A DNA stretch of 64,000 nt from JACKHO01 sp041398745 (GTDB lineage: Bacteria > Planctomycetota > Planctomycetia > Planctomycetales > Planctomycetaceae): contig JAWKUB010000006.1 in NCBI GenBank assembly GCA_041398745.1, forward strand, positions 186,001-250,000, given 5' to 3'. The notes beneath the pieces were generated by a model. That model saw only the letters and a program-made list of their open reading frames with translations. It was not told the DNA's origin and searched no databases. A program made the position numbers and the translations under genes. Position 1 is the first letter of the stretch. Each line of letters starts with the position of its first letter. Shown piece by piece: positions 9,316-17,115 of the stretch.

Positions 9316-10683
9316 ATGCCCAATTCGTCCTCACCACCCGTTCATCGATCTGTCTCAATCCAGGGGGCCGCCGCCATGACGGTCGGGCTGGGGTTGTTTC
9401 TATTTGAAACGCTCACCGGGATGATGCGGGACCGGCTTGGGGTCTATTCGGAGTATCTCCTTTACTTCGCGGCGGTCTCACTCTCTGTATGGGGACTGAA
9501 GGAACTCATTGTCTCCTTTTGGCCGGGATTGGCAAAGCGCGGCATGCGTTTTCGATTACCCACCGAAGGTGCCCTGTACCTGGTCATCATGATTGTGCTG
9601 TTTATCGGCTCGATGATTGGCAAGTCCAACACGCTGCTGATGGTGTTTGCGCTTTTCGCCGGCTCGCTGATTATGAACGGCAATATGGCGTTCGTCATGC
9701 TTCGTTCATTGAGTGTTTCGCGTGAATTGCCGAAACGGGTCATGGTCGGTGAACCGTTCACAGGGACAATTACGCTCGCTAACGGAAAGTGGTGGCTCTC
9801 TGCGTGGGTAATGATTTGTCGCGACCTGGTCAGGCATCATCATGGTAGTCTGCAACCGGAAATTGTGTTCATGCGTGTCCCGCCAAAGTCACAGCAGCGG
9901 GGACACTACGAACTCTGCCTGCACAAGCGTGGCGAGTATTTGTTTGGCCCCATTACAGTCGATACACGTTTCCCGCTCGGGCTGATTGAACGTGGTATCT
10001 CCTTCGCCGATGAAGCCAAACTTCTCGTATATCCCCGAATTGGCCGTATGCTGCCAAGCTGGCGGAACCGTATTACACATGCCTCCGAGTTGGTGAGTCA
10101 TGTGCAGCCGCAGTCGGGTCCGTTTAACGATGAAATGCACAGCACGCGTGAATACCGTGCCGGCGACGACACGCGGCTCATTCACTGGCGAACTTCCGCC
10201 CGCATGAATGAACTCATGGTGAAGGAGTACCGGGAGAGCCGCGACCGTCATTTGCTCGTCATTGTGGATGCCTGGCAAGACCCAAAGAAAAACGAGGCCG
10301 ACGTCGAACTGCTGTTGCGGTTTGCGGCCACGCTCTGTCTGGATCAGCAGCGGCATAGTCGGGAAACATCGCTCAATGTGCGGTTGATTGGCCAGAAAAC
10401 TCTCGACTGGTTTGGGGAAATCGGTAATAGTCAGACAGAGCAAATGCTCGACCTGTTTGCTATGGCCGATTCGACGACAAACACCAATCCTCAACCTGTG
10501 CTGGACAGTTTGTCCGAATTGCGAGACAAGACTCGACGAGTACTGGTACTCTCCACCCGAAGCCAGCTCGTGCGTCAGTTGATCCAACAAGCGGCGCAGG
10601 GCGAATTGGTCAGTGGTGAAACGCAGGTGTTAGGGATTTCCCCGGAAGAAACTGGACCGTTGTATGATGACCAACCGCAATAG
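9316..10683 (+). CDS. DUF58 domain membrane protein
   Basis: 455 residues. N-terminal hydrophobic helices span about residues 15-120. An extended segment follows, then the DUF58 signature STREYRAGDDTRLIHWRTSARMN (GDD...IHW) near residue 280. DUF58 proteins have a von-Willebrand-A-like fold and usually accompany MoxR AAA ATPases and transglutaminase-like proteins in uncharacterised envelope systems. No MoxR gene is visible here. The stop overlaps the next start by 20 bp, suggesting translational coupling with the prenyltransferase-repeat protein. Confidence 0.85.
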   Translation: MPNSSSPPVHRSVSIQGAAAMTVGLGLFLFETLTGMMRDRLGVYSEYLLYFAAVSLSVWGLKELIVSFWPGLAKRGMRFRLPTEGALYLVIMIVLFIGSMIGKSNTLLMVFALFAGSLIMNGNMAFVMLRSLSVSRELPKRVMVGEPFTGTITLANGKWWLSAWVMICRDLVRHHHGSLQPEIVFMRVPPKSQQRGHYELCLHKRGEYLFGPITVDTRFPLGLIERGISFADEAKLLVYPRIGRMLPSWRNRITHASELVSHVQPQSGPFNDEMHSTREYRAGDDTRLIHWRTSARMNELMVKEYRESRDRHLLVIVDAWQDPKKNEADVELLLRFAATLCLDQQRHSRETSLNVRLIGQKTLDWFGEIGNSQTEQMLDLFAMADSTTNTNPQPVLDSLSELRDKTRRVLVLSTRSQLVRQLIQQAAQGELVSGETQVLGISPEETGPLYDDQPQ

Positions 10684-11734
10684 TTGCACAGCCCGGACTC
10701 GCATGGCGTTTTTCATTGCGACCGTTTTAGTCACATTGGGAATTGCCGTACCTCCAGCTGCTGCCCAGCAAATCAATGAGCAGGCTGTCGACGCGTCCAT
10801 TGCCCGCTCGTTGGAGTTTCTGGCGTCGCAGCAACAGCCCAACGGCAGTTGGCGAACGGACAGTTGGGGCGATTCGACCGCTATTACTTCGCTCGCAGTC
10901 ATGTCATTTATGGCCGCAGGACACGTTCCCGGCGAGGGGCCTTATGGTGACCAAATTACCAAGGCGGTCATGTGGGTGGTGTCGCTGCAGGAACAGAACG
11001 GCATGCTCATCAATTCCCAACGGACACACGGGCCAATGTACAGTCATGGAATATGTACGCTCATGCTCGCCGAGGTGTGCGGCATGATGCCGGACTCCGA
11101 TGCACCGGTCGTGCGTCGTGCATTGGAGCGTGCGATTCGGCTCATTCTCCAAAGTCAGGCCTACGACAAGAACGACCGCCATCAAGGCGGGTGGCGGTAT
11201 CAAATTGACAGTCGCGACAGCGACTTGAGTGTCACCGGATGGCAGGTCATGGCATTACGCGCTGCAAAGGATATCGGCTGTGACGTCCCCGCCGATGCCA
11301 TTGACGGAGCCGTCGCCTATGTGAAAGCCTGCGGTGTGCGCGAGAACCGGGGATTCGGCTACCAGCCCGGAAACGGTCCCACGCCAACGCTCACTGGCAC
11401 CGGCATAACGTGTCTTGAGGTGTGTGGAGCCCATCATACCGATGAAGCAATGGGAGGTGCGAACTGGCTGTTGGCCAATCCGCTCCGTGAACGGGACAGC
11501 TACTTCTACTACGGCGTCTACTACACCGGCGTCGGGATGTACAAAATGGGAGGTGACTTCGCGGACAATAATCGCCGTCATCTTATTGAGACACTGCTCC
11601 CCATCCAGGACGCCGATGGTGGTTGGACGCCGACTCATGGCAGCGAACGTGGAGCAGGGAGAATTTACTCCACATCTCTCTCCGTCCTGGCCCTGGCTAT
11701 CGACTATGGGTATTTGCCCATCTATCAGCGGTAG
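10664..11734 (+). CDS. secreted prenyltransferase/squalene-oxidase repeat protein
   Basis: 356 residues with an N-terminal signal sequence ending near PPAAAQQ. The mature part has alpha/alpha-toroid repeats: LEFLASQQQPNGSW, AVMWVVSLQEQNG, HQGGWRYQI, NRGFGYQPG, IQDADGGWTP. The class II DXDD cyclase motif is absent, so this is probably not a terpene cyclase; secreted versions are common in planctomycetes and of unknown function. The start ATG lies within the 3' end of the DUF58 gene. Confidence 0.82.
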   Translation: MMTNRNSCTARTRMAFFIATVLVTLGIAVPPAAAQQINEQAVDASIARSLEFLASQQQPNGSWRTDSWGDSTAITSLAVMSFMAAGHVPGEGPYGDQITKAVMWVVSLQEQNGMLINSQRTHGPMYSHGICTLMLAEVCGMMPDSDAPVVRRALERAIRLILQSQAYDKNDRHQGGWRYQIDSRDSDLSVTGWQVMALRAAKDIGCDVPADAIDGAVAYVKACGVRENRGFGYQPGNGPTPTLTGTGITCLEVCGAHHTDEAMGGANWLLANPLRERDSYFYYGVYYTGVGMYKMGGDFADNNRRHLIETLLPIQDADGGWTPTHGSERGAGRIYSTSLSVLALAIDYGYLPIYQR

Positions 11735-11787
11735 TTTGTGGTAGTTGTTTCATCACCTTCCATTCAGCAAAGTGCTTTCTGGAAAAA

Positions 11788-11807
11788 CACAGACAGGAAT
11801 GTCTGTG
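11788..11807. repeat. short palindromic dispersed repeat, possible terminator
   Basis: CACAGAC and GTCTGTG arms are separated by AGGAAT and followed by CCACC. A variant of the same design is at 61102-61121 (CACGGAC/GTCCGTG), and a half copy sits at 24985-24997. It lies between convergent genes, so it could also act as a terminator. Confidence 0.7.
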
Positions 11808-11827
11808 CCACCGAAGTTCCAAACTGC

Positions 11828-12592
11828 CTATGGTTTGATCGACGATTCCGTCCGCAACTCTTCCTGAGCATCTTCCGCTTCCATCACTCCCTCGATTTGC
11901 TGCGCAAGCTCGGGGTTAATTTCCAGGGCGCGGTTCAGGTCGTGGTCGGCTTCTTCGATTTTGCCCATTTCTCGATAGACTTCACTGCGGCGTAACCAGC
12001 ACTCGGCATTTTGAGGATTCACACTAATGGCGTAACTAAAACTGCGAATTGATTCGTCCAAATGGCCACCATAGGCACAGGCCATGCCCCGCATGAGCCA
12101 GTTTTCAATTTCGGCCGGATCCTTGTTAATCGCAATGCTGAGGTCACGCACGGCGTCGTCATAGTTCCCACTATCCAAATTGGCTCTACCACGATTTGAA
12201 TACGGCATGACTTCGTCAGAATTCAGTCGCACGGTTTCGGCGAATCCTTCAACAGCCTCTTCAAAACGCCCCTGCTGCGCGAGCAACACGGCCCGGTTAT
12301 TGTGCGCTTCGAGATAGTCGGGATTCAGCTTGATGGCCGCTTCGTACTCCGCGATAGCCAAATCGATTTGCTCGGCTCCAGCAAAGGATAAAGCACGTTC
12401 GTAGTGCAGTTCTGCATTGGTCGGATGACTCTCAATCGCCGTTTGCAGGAGGTCGTCGGCTTCGGCATACTTCTCCTGGAACCTCAGCAGGCGTGCGTGT
12501 TCCAGCATTACCGCCGAACTGCCCGGCTCGGGAGCGCAGCCAGCGGTCAGGAAGAGGCACATTGCAATGAGAGATTTGCTCGAATTCATCAT
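11828..12592 (-). CDS. TPR-repeat lipoprotein
   Basis: 254 residues. A lipoprotein signal with lipobox LTAGC is near residue 19, predicting acylation. About six tetratricopeptide repeats follow, e.g. AELHYERALSFAGAEQIDLAIAEYEAAIKLNPDY and later ALEINPELAQQ. These are protein-interaction scaffolds. The start overlaps the stop of the HTTM gene by 4 bp, so it is the last gene of a three-gene operon (14660 down to 11828). It may scaffold the HTTM protein at the membrane; that is inference. Confidence 0.85.
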   Translation of the reverse strand: MMNSSKSLIAMCLFLTAGCAPEPGSSAVMLEHARLLRFQEKYAEADDLLQTAIESHPTNAELHYERALSFAGAEQIDLAIAEYEAAIKLNPDYLEAHNNRAVLLAQQGRFEEAVEGFAETVRLNSDEVMPYSNRGRANLDSGNYDDAVRDLSIAINKDPAEIENWLMRGMACAYGGHLDESIRSFSYAISVNPQNAECWLRRSEVYREMGKIEEADHDLNRALEINPELAQQIEGVMEAEDAQEELRTESSIKP

Positions 12593-14100
12593 TCCGTCCA
12601 GTTCACAGCCGAGGATTCGACGGCGCCAGCACGCTGTCGGAGCGTGTTGGCTTCTTCCTCCGTGGCCGTGCGTTCACAGAGTGTGAGCAACAAGGTTCTA
12701 CGGAGTTGTTCAAACAATGGCTGACGATCAAGGCAAACGTGTGCATCGGAGTGCCGAACGTCATGGGCTTCGTCGTCCAGCAGTATGGAAACCGAGGCCG
12801 GCGTGGCGGCGCCCATTTGCAGCATCATTCTTCGAAAATCGACGATATCGCGGCAGGCTTCGTTGTCGTGTGCGATGAGCAGTAGTAAATCGACCGGCTG
12901 ATGCTCGAGGGCCGTGCACAAATCGGCGATGTCGGGACTCGACTGACAGAGGAAGCCGGCGTTCGTTAGATCGGTCACAAGGTTGCCACAGAGGCTGGCG
13001 TCATCACAAACGAGGTGCAGGCGTGGGGCGTTGATGTCAACACGGTCACACTCGGCAAACGGCCAGCCCGTAAAGCGAATGTGCTTATACTGCGGCCACC
13101 AACTTACGGTTTCCACCGAATGCGCTTCGACGGGCGGAAGAGAACTGGCTGGTCTGATGATTCTTCCCCAGGTCAGGACCGACTGCATAGTTTCGGGGGA
13201 AATGAAACTGAGATAGGGGACCAGCATAATGAGACCGAAGGTCCACAAGCCCAGGCACGAACCAATTCCAAGGTGAACGCAAATACCGATCGCCAGGACA
13301 AGTGGTCGCCAGGTGCGATTCCAGACGCTAATAAAGAACGTCATTTCCCACAGCACGGTCATGTGGGTCAGCAAGTGCGCGATCCAGGGATACCACGCCA
13401 GCCAGGTGAGGTCTTGTGACTGATATTCTTTGTTGGCAACGGCCATCCAAATCGCATCACCATTCCACCACGCTTCTCCCTTCAGCTTCGAGACGCCAGC
13501 AAAGAAGTAGAGCAAACACAGGTGAATTTGAATGAGACGCATTGCCAAGCGGGCTGAAGCGCGAGGTGTGGGCTCACTGATTGTCAGGCCCTTCAGTCGA
13601 GCCTGACGACGAGCCCACCAGGCGTCGAAGGACAATGCGGCTCCGCATGGTCCGAGGGCGAGATACAGCGTGAGGAAGCCGTTGATTTGATCGAGGCCAA
13701 AATTCGCGTTGAGTGCTCGAGTAGCGTAGGACACGGTAATAATGAACGCGGCCCAGGCCGTGACACGCGTAAGCATACCGATGGTGAACATGAACAGCAG
13801 TCCCATGCAGCACCAATGCACGAGTTGGTAATACTCCGGCTGCACGTACCACCAGAACGAAATTCCGGTCGATCCCGAAACTGCCTGCGACTTAATGAGC
13901 AAGGGGTCCTGCCAGCCATTCGCTCCGAAAAACGCATCGAGCCCCATCCCCCACACGGCATGCGTATACAGCAGCATGAGGCCTGAGAGGATGCGAATGA
14001 CGCCCAGTGTCGTGGGAGCCATGGGCTTAAACCAGAAGTCGTCCCAGGCACAAATGGCTGACCAAATGCGGTCGCGGATGGCGATTAGAAGTCGGCCCAT
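12589..14100 (-). CDS. HTTM-domain membrane protein with receiver-like C-terminus
   Basis: 503 residues. Residues about 25-310 form the HTTM (horizontally transferred transmembrane) domain, related to vitamin-K-dependent gamma-carboxylase. It has multiple helices, an early RILSGLMLLYTHAVWG segment, and later IHLCLLYFFAGVSKLKG and WEMTFFISVWNRTWRPLVL. From about residue 355 a soluble segment reads LHLVCDDASLCGNLVTDLTNAGF ... PVDLLLLIAHD, the pattern of a response-regulator receiver fold. The residue aligning with the phospho-acceptor Asp is Ile, so it would not be phosphorylated. The domain call is mine, by eye. It overlaps both neighbours by 4-16 bp. Confidence 0.8.
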   Translation of the reverse strand: MGRLLIAIRDRIWSAICAWDDFWFKPMAPTTLGVIRILSGLMLLYTHAVWGMGLDAFFGANGWQDPLLIKSQAVSGSTGISFWWYVQPEYYQLVHWCCMGLLFMFTIGMLTRVTAWAAFIITVSYATRALNANFGLDQINGFLTLYLALGPCGAALSFDAWWARRQARLKGLTISEPTPRASARLAMRLIQIHLCLLYFFAGVSKLKGEAWWNGDAIWMAVANKEYQSQDLTWLAWYPWIAHLLTHMTVLWEMTFFISVWNRTWRPLVLAIGICVHLGIGSCLGLWTFGLIMLVPYLSFISPETMQSVLTWGRIIRPASSLPPVEAHSVETVSWWPQYKHIRFTGWPFAECDRVDINAPRLHLVCDDASLCGNLVTDLTNAGFLCQSSPDIADLCTALEHQPVDLLLLIAHDNEACRDIVDFRRMMLQMGAATPASVSILLDDEAHDVRHSDAHVCLDRQPLFEQLRRTLLLTLCERTATEEEANTLRQRAGAVESSAVNWTE

Positions 14101-14660
14101 TCGAACCTCCCCAATGGTTCATCTTCGTAAAGTTCTGGGTCGTCAAGTGACTTCCCGGCCCGGCACCACTGCATGGTTGGCAGCATGTGCGTGCGTCGTG
14201 TCAGGACAATAGAAGTCGCTCCGTGTTCCCGGCAAAGCTGTCGGGCCATTGCCCGAACAAGCATGGGTTTGATGCGGGGATCACCACTGTCGTGACCGGC
14301 GATCGATTCGGTCAGCATGAAGTGACGATGGTAGTACAGACGCGGAACCTGACGGTTCAGGTCGGGAATTTGTCCCGAAACCGTCGTTCCGTCGGAAAGC
14401 GTGGCTTCGTAGGTTACCAGCGTACTGGGGCCAGGCTGCGGAGCAAAGAAGTGATAGCCATGATTCATGTAAACCAGTTGCAGGTACGGCCCCACGGCCG
14501 GCCAGCATGCCTGAACGGTCGGCGATGCCGGCGGTATGGATGCAGGACCAATGAACATGGCAAAAACATGATACATCACCCACAGGCTGACGGGGATTTT
14601 CCACCACCATCCGGAACGCTGTGGCGGATCTTCGGAAGGTGGGGGGGCTGAGTCGGACAT
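14085..14660 (-). CDS. HTTM-partner single-pass membrane protein
   Basis: 191 residues. A proline-rich N-terminus is followed by one transmembrane helix (WWKIPVSLWVMYHVFAMFIG, about residues 19-38). The rest is probably extracytoplasmic and includes YHFFAPQPGPSTLVTYEA. It overlaps the HTTM gene by 16 bp and is first in that operon. Small proteins of this kind precede HTTM genes in other planctomycetes as far as I know. Biochemical role unknown. Confidence 0.75.
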   Translation of the reverse strand: MSDSAPPPSEDPPQRSGWWWKIPVSLWVMYHVFAMFIGPASIPPASPTVQACWPAVGPYLQLVYMNHGYHFFAPQPGPSTLVTYEATLSDGTTVSGQIPDLNRQVPRLYYHRHFMLTESIAGHDSGDPRIKPMLVRAMARQLCREHGATSIVLTRRTHMLPTMQWCRAGKSLDDPELYEDEPLGRFEWADF

Positions 14661-14672
14661 AAGTCATTCCAC

Positions 14673-14706
14673 AAAAAAAGGAGGACGCACCTGAGTGCGT
14701 CCTCCT
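14673..14706 (-). terminator. intrinsic terminator for the Ser/Gly-repeat gene
   Basis: A perfect 12-bp stem (AGGAGGACGCAC / GTGCGTCCTCCT) with a 4-nt loop is followed on the minus strand by a run of seven T. It lies 28 bp past the stop of the gene ending at 14734 and separates it from the HTTM operon. Confidence 0.9.
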
Positions 14707-14733
14707 GCTTCACCTCAAATGCGCTGCGGAACT

Positions 14734-15549
14734 CTATTTCTGCGCGAGACCGTTCGCATCCTCATTCTGGCCATCCAGCAGCTTCAGAGCCGACTGTCCC
14801 TCGGCCTGAGTCAGGATGAGACGGTTTGTTTCCTTTTCGAAACGTACCTGCAAGCGAACCGTTTCACCCGCACGTATGAATTGACGACCTTCGGCGACAA
14901 CTTTTTCCTGACCGGGGGCCGAGTACTCCAACCGAATTGGACAACTAAACACCCCAGCAGGATCGAGTTCGACTGTTTTGAACGATCTGACGACACCAGC
15001 GGCCGTCGTCTCTTTACCCATCAACTGAATGCTGATGTTGGCGGCGTCATCAATGGCAGGATCGCTCAAATCGAAGACCAGCGATGCGGCTTCCTTCGCA
15101 GCGTCGTTCTGCGTAAGTGGTCTCCGAGTTGCGGCCTTGCTGAACGGCACGGCGGGACTGCGCTGGTACCACGAGGCACTGTTCTGCCAGGTTCCATTAG
15201 CAGGGTTGTAAGCTGGTGTACCACCAAATGCACCGTAACCACCACTCGAACCACCCGAGGAACCGTAGCTGCCTCCAGATGATCCACCGCTTGAGCCCCC
15301 TGAAGAGCCGCCACTCGAACCACCTGACGAACCACCGCTGGAACCTCCAGAGGAGCCGCCGCTTGAACCGCCCGAAGAACCGTGCGAACCGTAGCTTCCG
15401 CCCGATGAGCCGTGACTCCCTCCGGAAGAACCGAGGCTACCGTGCGATCCGCCACGCGAACCATGTGAACGCCCCTGTGCCTGAGTGTTGGCCACCGGCA
15501 ACACGCTGGCAGCAACAACGACCGCCATACTGAAAAGTGCTCGCTTCAT
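14734..15549 (-). CDS. secreted Ser/Gly-repeat protein with TIGR03000-like domain
   Basis: About 271 residues from ATG 15549 (GGAAG upstream). A signal peptide ends near NTQAQG. A tract of tandem SSGGS/GSSGGSYGS units fills residues about 28-105. The C-terminal domain (about 150-250) contains ISIQLMGKETTAAGVVRSF, FSCPIRLEY and AGETVRLQVRF. This resembles TIGR03000, a planctomycete-restricted beta domain seen in secreted proteins. The role is unknown; the flexible repeat tract suggests a surface or matrix location. A shorter paralogue lies immediately upstream, and each has its own terminator. Confidence 0.8.
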   Translation of the reverse strand: MKRALFSMAVVVAASVLPVANTQAQGRSHGSRGGSHGSLGSSGGSHGSSGGSYGSHGSSGGSSGGSSGGSSGGSSGGSSGGSSGGSSGGSSGGSYGSSGGSSGGYGAFGGTPAYNPANGTWQNSASWYQRSPAVPFSKAATRRPLTQNDAAKEAASLVFDLSDPAIDDAANISIQLMGKETTAAGVVRSFKTVELDPAGVFSCPIRLEYSAPGQEKVVAEGRQFIRAGETVRLQVRFEKETNRLILTQAEGQSALKLLDGQNEDANGLAQK

Positions 15550-15638
15550 TTCCACTTCCCGATTCTGTCAAAACTCGCCAAAGAAACTGTCAGCAATGCC
15601 TGTCCAAGCCAACGTGCATGCCTGCTCGTGAAATTCAA

Positions 15639-15669
15639 AAGGGGACAGCGCCGTGGGCACCATCCCCTT
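15639..15669 (-). terminator. probable intrinsic terminator
   Basis: The minus-strand stem AAGGGGA/TCCCCTT encloses a second inner stem (GTGCC/GGCGC) and is followed by TTGAATTT. It lies about 45 bp past the stop of the gene ending at 15712. The T-tract is imperfect. Confidence 0.6.
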
Positions 15670-15711
15670 GAACTCAATTGTGCTCACTTGAGCTGCTCAG
15701 ATTCGGTCAGC

Positions 15712-16110
15712 TTAGTAGCCAACGTATCCACCTGAAGAACCGCCAGATGATCCACCGCTCGAACCGCCACTTGAAGCACGACCGAAACGTGGGAACAGGA
15801 TGAGGCGACGTCCACCTGAGGAACCGCCTGAAGATCCACCGTAAGAACCGTAGCTGCCGCCACTGGAACCAGCTTCTTCAACAACAACTTCGCCACCCGA
15901 GCTTCCGCCGGATGAACCGTAGCTGCCGTAGCTACCTGCAGGACGACGGAAAATGCTCAGCAGACCAGGACGTCCGCCGGAAGAACCGCCTGACGATCCT
16001 CCAACTGAGCCACCTGAGCTACCGCCAGATGAACCATCGGCGAAAGCCGAACCACCAAAGACCATAGCAGCGACCATTGCCGCTGCAGCAAAACGTACGA
16101 CACTTTTCAT
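15712..16110 (-). CDS. small secreted Ser/Gly-repeat protein
   Basis: 132 residues from ATG 16110, chosen because GGAGGG lies 9 bases upstream and a signal peptide (MKSVVRFAAAAMVAAMVFGG) starts there; a longer frame begins at 16167. The mature protein is nearly all SSGGS and SYGSYGG repeats, broken by two basic hydrophobic islands (GRPGLLSIFRRPAG and GRRLILFPRFGRA). No TIGR03000 domain follows. It is probably a paralogue of the neighbouring repeat protein. Function unknown. Confidence 0.75.
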   Translation of the reverse strand: MKSVVRFAAAAMVAAMVFGGSAFADGSSGGSSGGSVGGSSGGSSGGRPGLLSIFRRPAGSYGSYGSSGGSSGGEVVVEEAGSSGGSYGSYGGSSGGSSGGRRLILFPRFGRASSGGSSGGSSGGSSGGYVGY

Positions 16111-16449
16111 GTTCAAAAACCCTCCGGATCCAATCTCACTGTGGTCTCCGAACACTTGTGAACACACGGGAGACGCACTTCTGTAGCGTCCAGGCTACTA
16201 AGATAAAAAGGGTTGTCAAGGACGACTGGGTCCTTTTTGCTGATTGCGTCGTCTGTGATTGAAAGCACGAACTGGATGGCGCCCGCTGGCTTCCCCCGAG
16301 CCAGCAGTTAAAAATGAGGAAAAAATCTAAAGTTGCAGGCAATTTGCTTGGTAATTGGGCAGCGTCAGGTTACAACGGCGAAGTTCAATGGATGATAAGC
16401 GACTCCCAGTATTCGCGCATTGCGTTCGGCGCATGGAGGATTGAGCCAA
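16111..16449. other. 339-bp divergent intergenic region
   Basis: Between the minus-strand repeat protein and the plus-strand BON-like gene. A TTGACA on the minus strand at about 16212-16217 could be a -35 element for the repeat protein, but no convincing -10 at 16-18 bp was found. Nothing else supported. Confidence 0.4.
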
Positions 16450-16695
16450 ATGCCCACCATCAAAACGTGTATTGATACTGCCGTTCAGACAGACATTGAG
16501 GTTATCGCCCAATTGGAGCGCCTCATTGTCTCTCGCACAAACGGTCGTCTCGACTCCCTTCAAATTGACATCATTGAAGGTCAGATCATTCTTGCGGGTA
16601 CTGCGAGTACCTACTACGCGAAGCAACAGGCGGCGCATGCTGCTTTGACATTGATTGACGCGTCGCTGCTCGACAATCGCATCGAAGTGGTGTAA
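16450..16695 (+). CDS. BON-like small protein
   Basis: 81 residues from ATG 16450, with GGAGG nine bases upstream; an in-frame start at 16420 is less likely. The pattern of a helix followed by LQIDIIEGQIILAGTASTYYAKQQAAHAAL resembles a single BON domain, which binds phospholipid or other hydrophobic ligands. No signal peptide is seen, so a cytoplasmic location is expected. It is not in an operon. Confidence 0.65.
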   Translation: MPTIKTCIDTAVQTDIEVIAQLERLIVSRTNGRLDSLQIDIIEGQIILAGTASTYYAKQQAAHAALTLIDASLLDNRIEVV

Positions 16696-16847
16696 TTCTG
16701 GCCCCATGGGCAGACGGACGACAGCCGTAATTCGTTGGAATATCAACGGTTAACATGGTTATCACTCCCGGTTGCTGCCAGTCGCCGAACTTCGCAACCA
16801 GACGCTTGTCAGGTATGGGGGTGGCAGTTATTCTACGCCTCCGGTTT

Positions 16848-16920
<73 letters not shown>

Positions 16921-17115
16921 CTTTTTATGCGCGGCGCCTTCTGACCACACTTTTTCGGTCACCCTGCTCTATACACCGAGTGACACAGCGCCATCCTGGT
17001 AGTCGCCGACGGCTTCAATCTCGGACTGTTTGTTGTTCAAGCAATCGTCACCGGATACGCTTTTCTCGCATCCCTAGACCGAATTCTGGTCCTGGTCACA
17101 GGTGTGAGAGGCCCC

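Noticed and set aside
15200..15500. Regular DNA repeats that could be read as a CRISPR-like array.
   Set aside because: The periodicity follows codons of the SSGGS protein repeats; there are no unique spacers.
15216..15533. Plus-strand ORFs rich in Asn, His and Arg across the repeat tract.
   Set aside because: Antisense shadow of the Ser/Gly-repeat protein.
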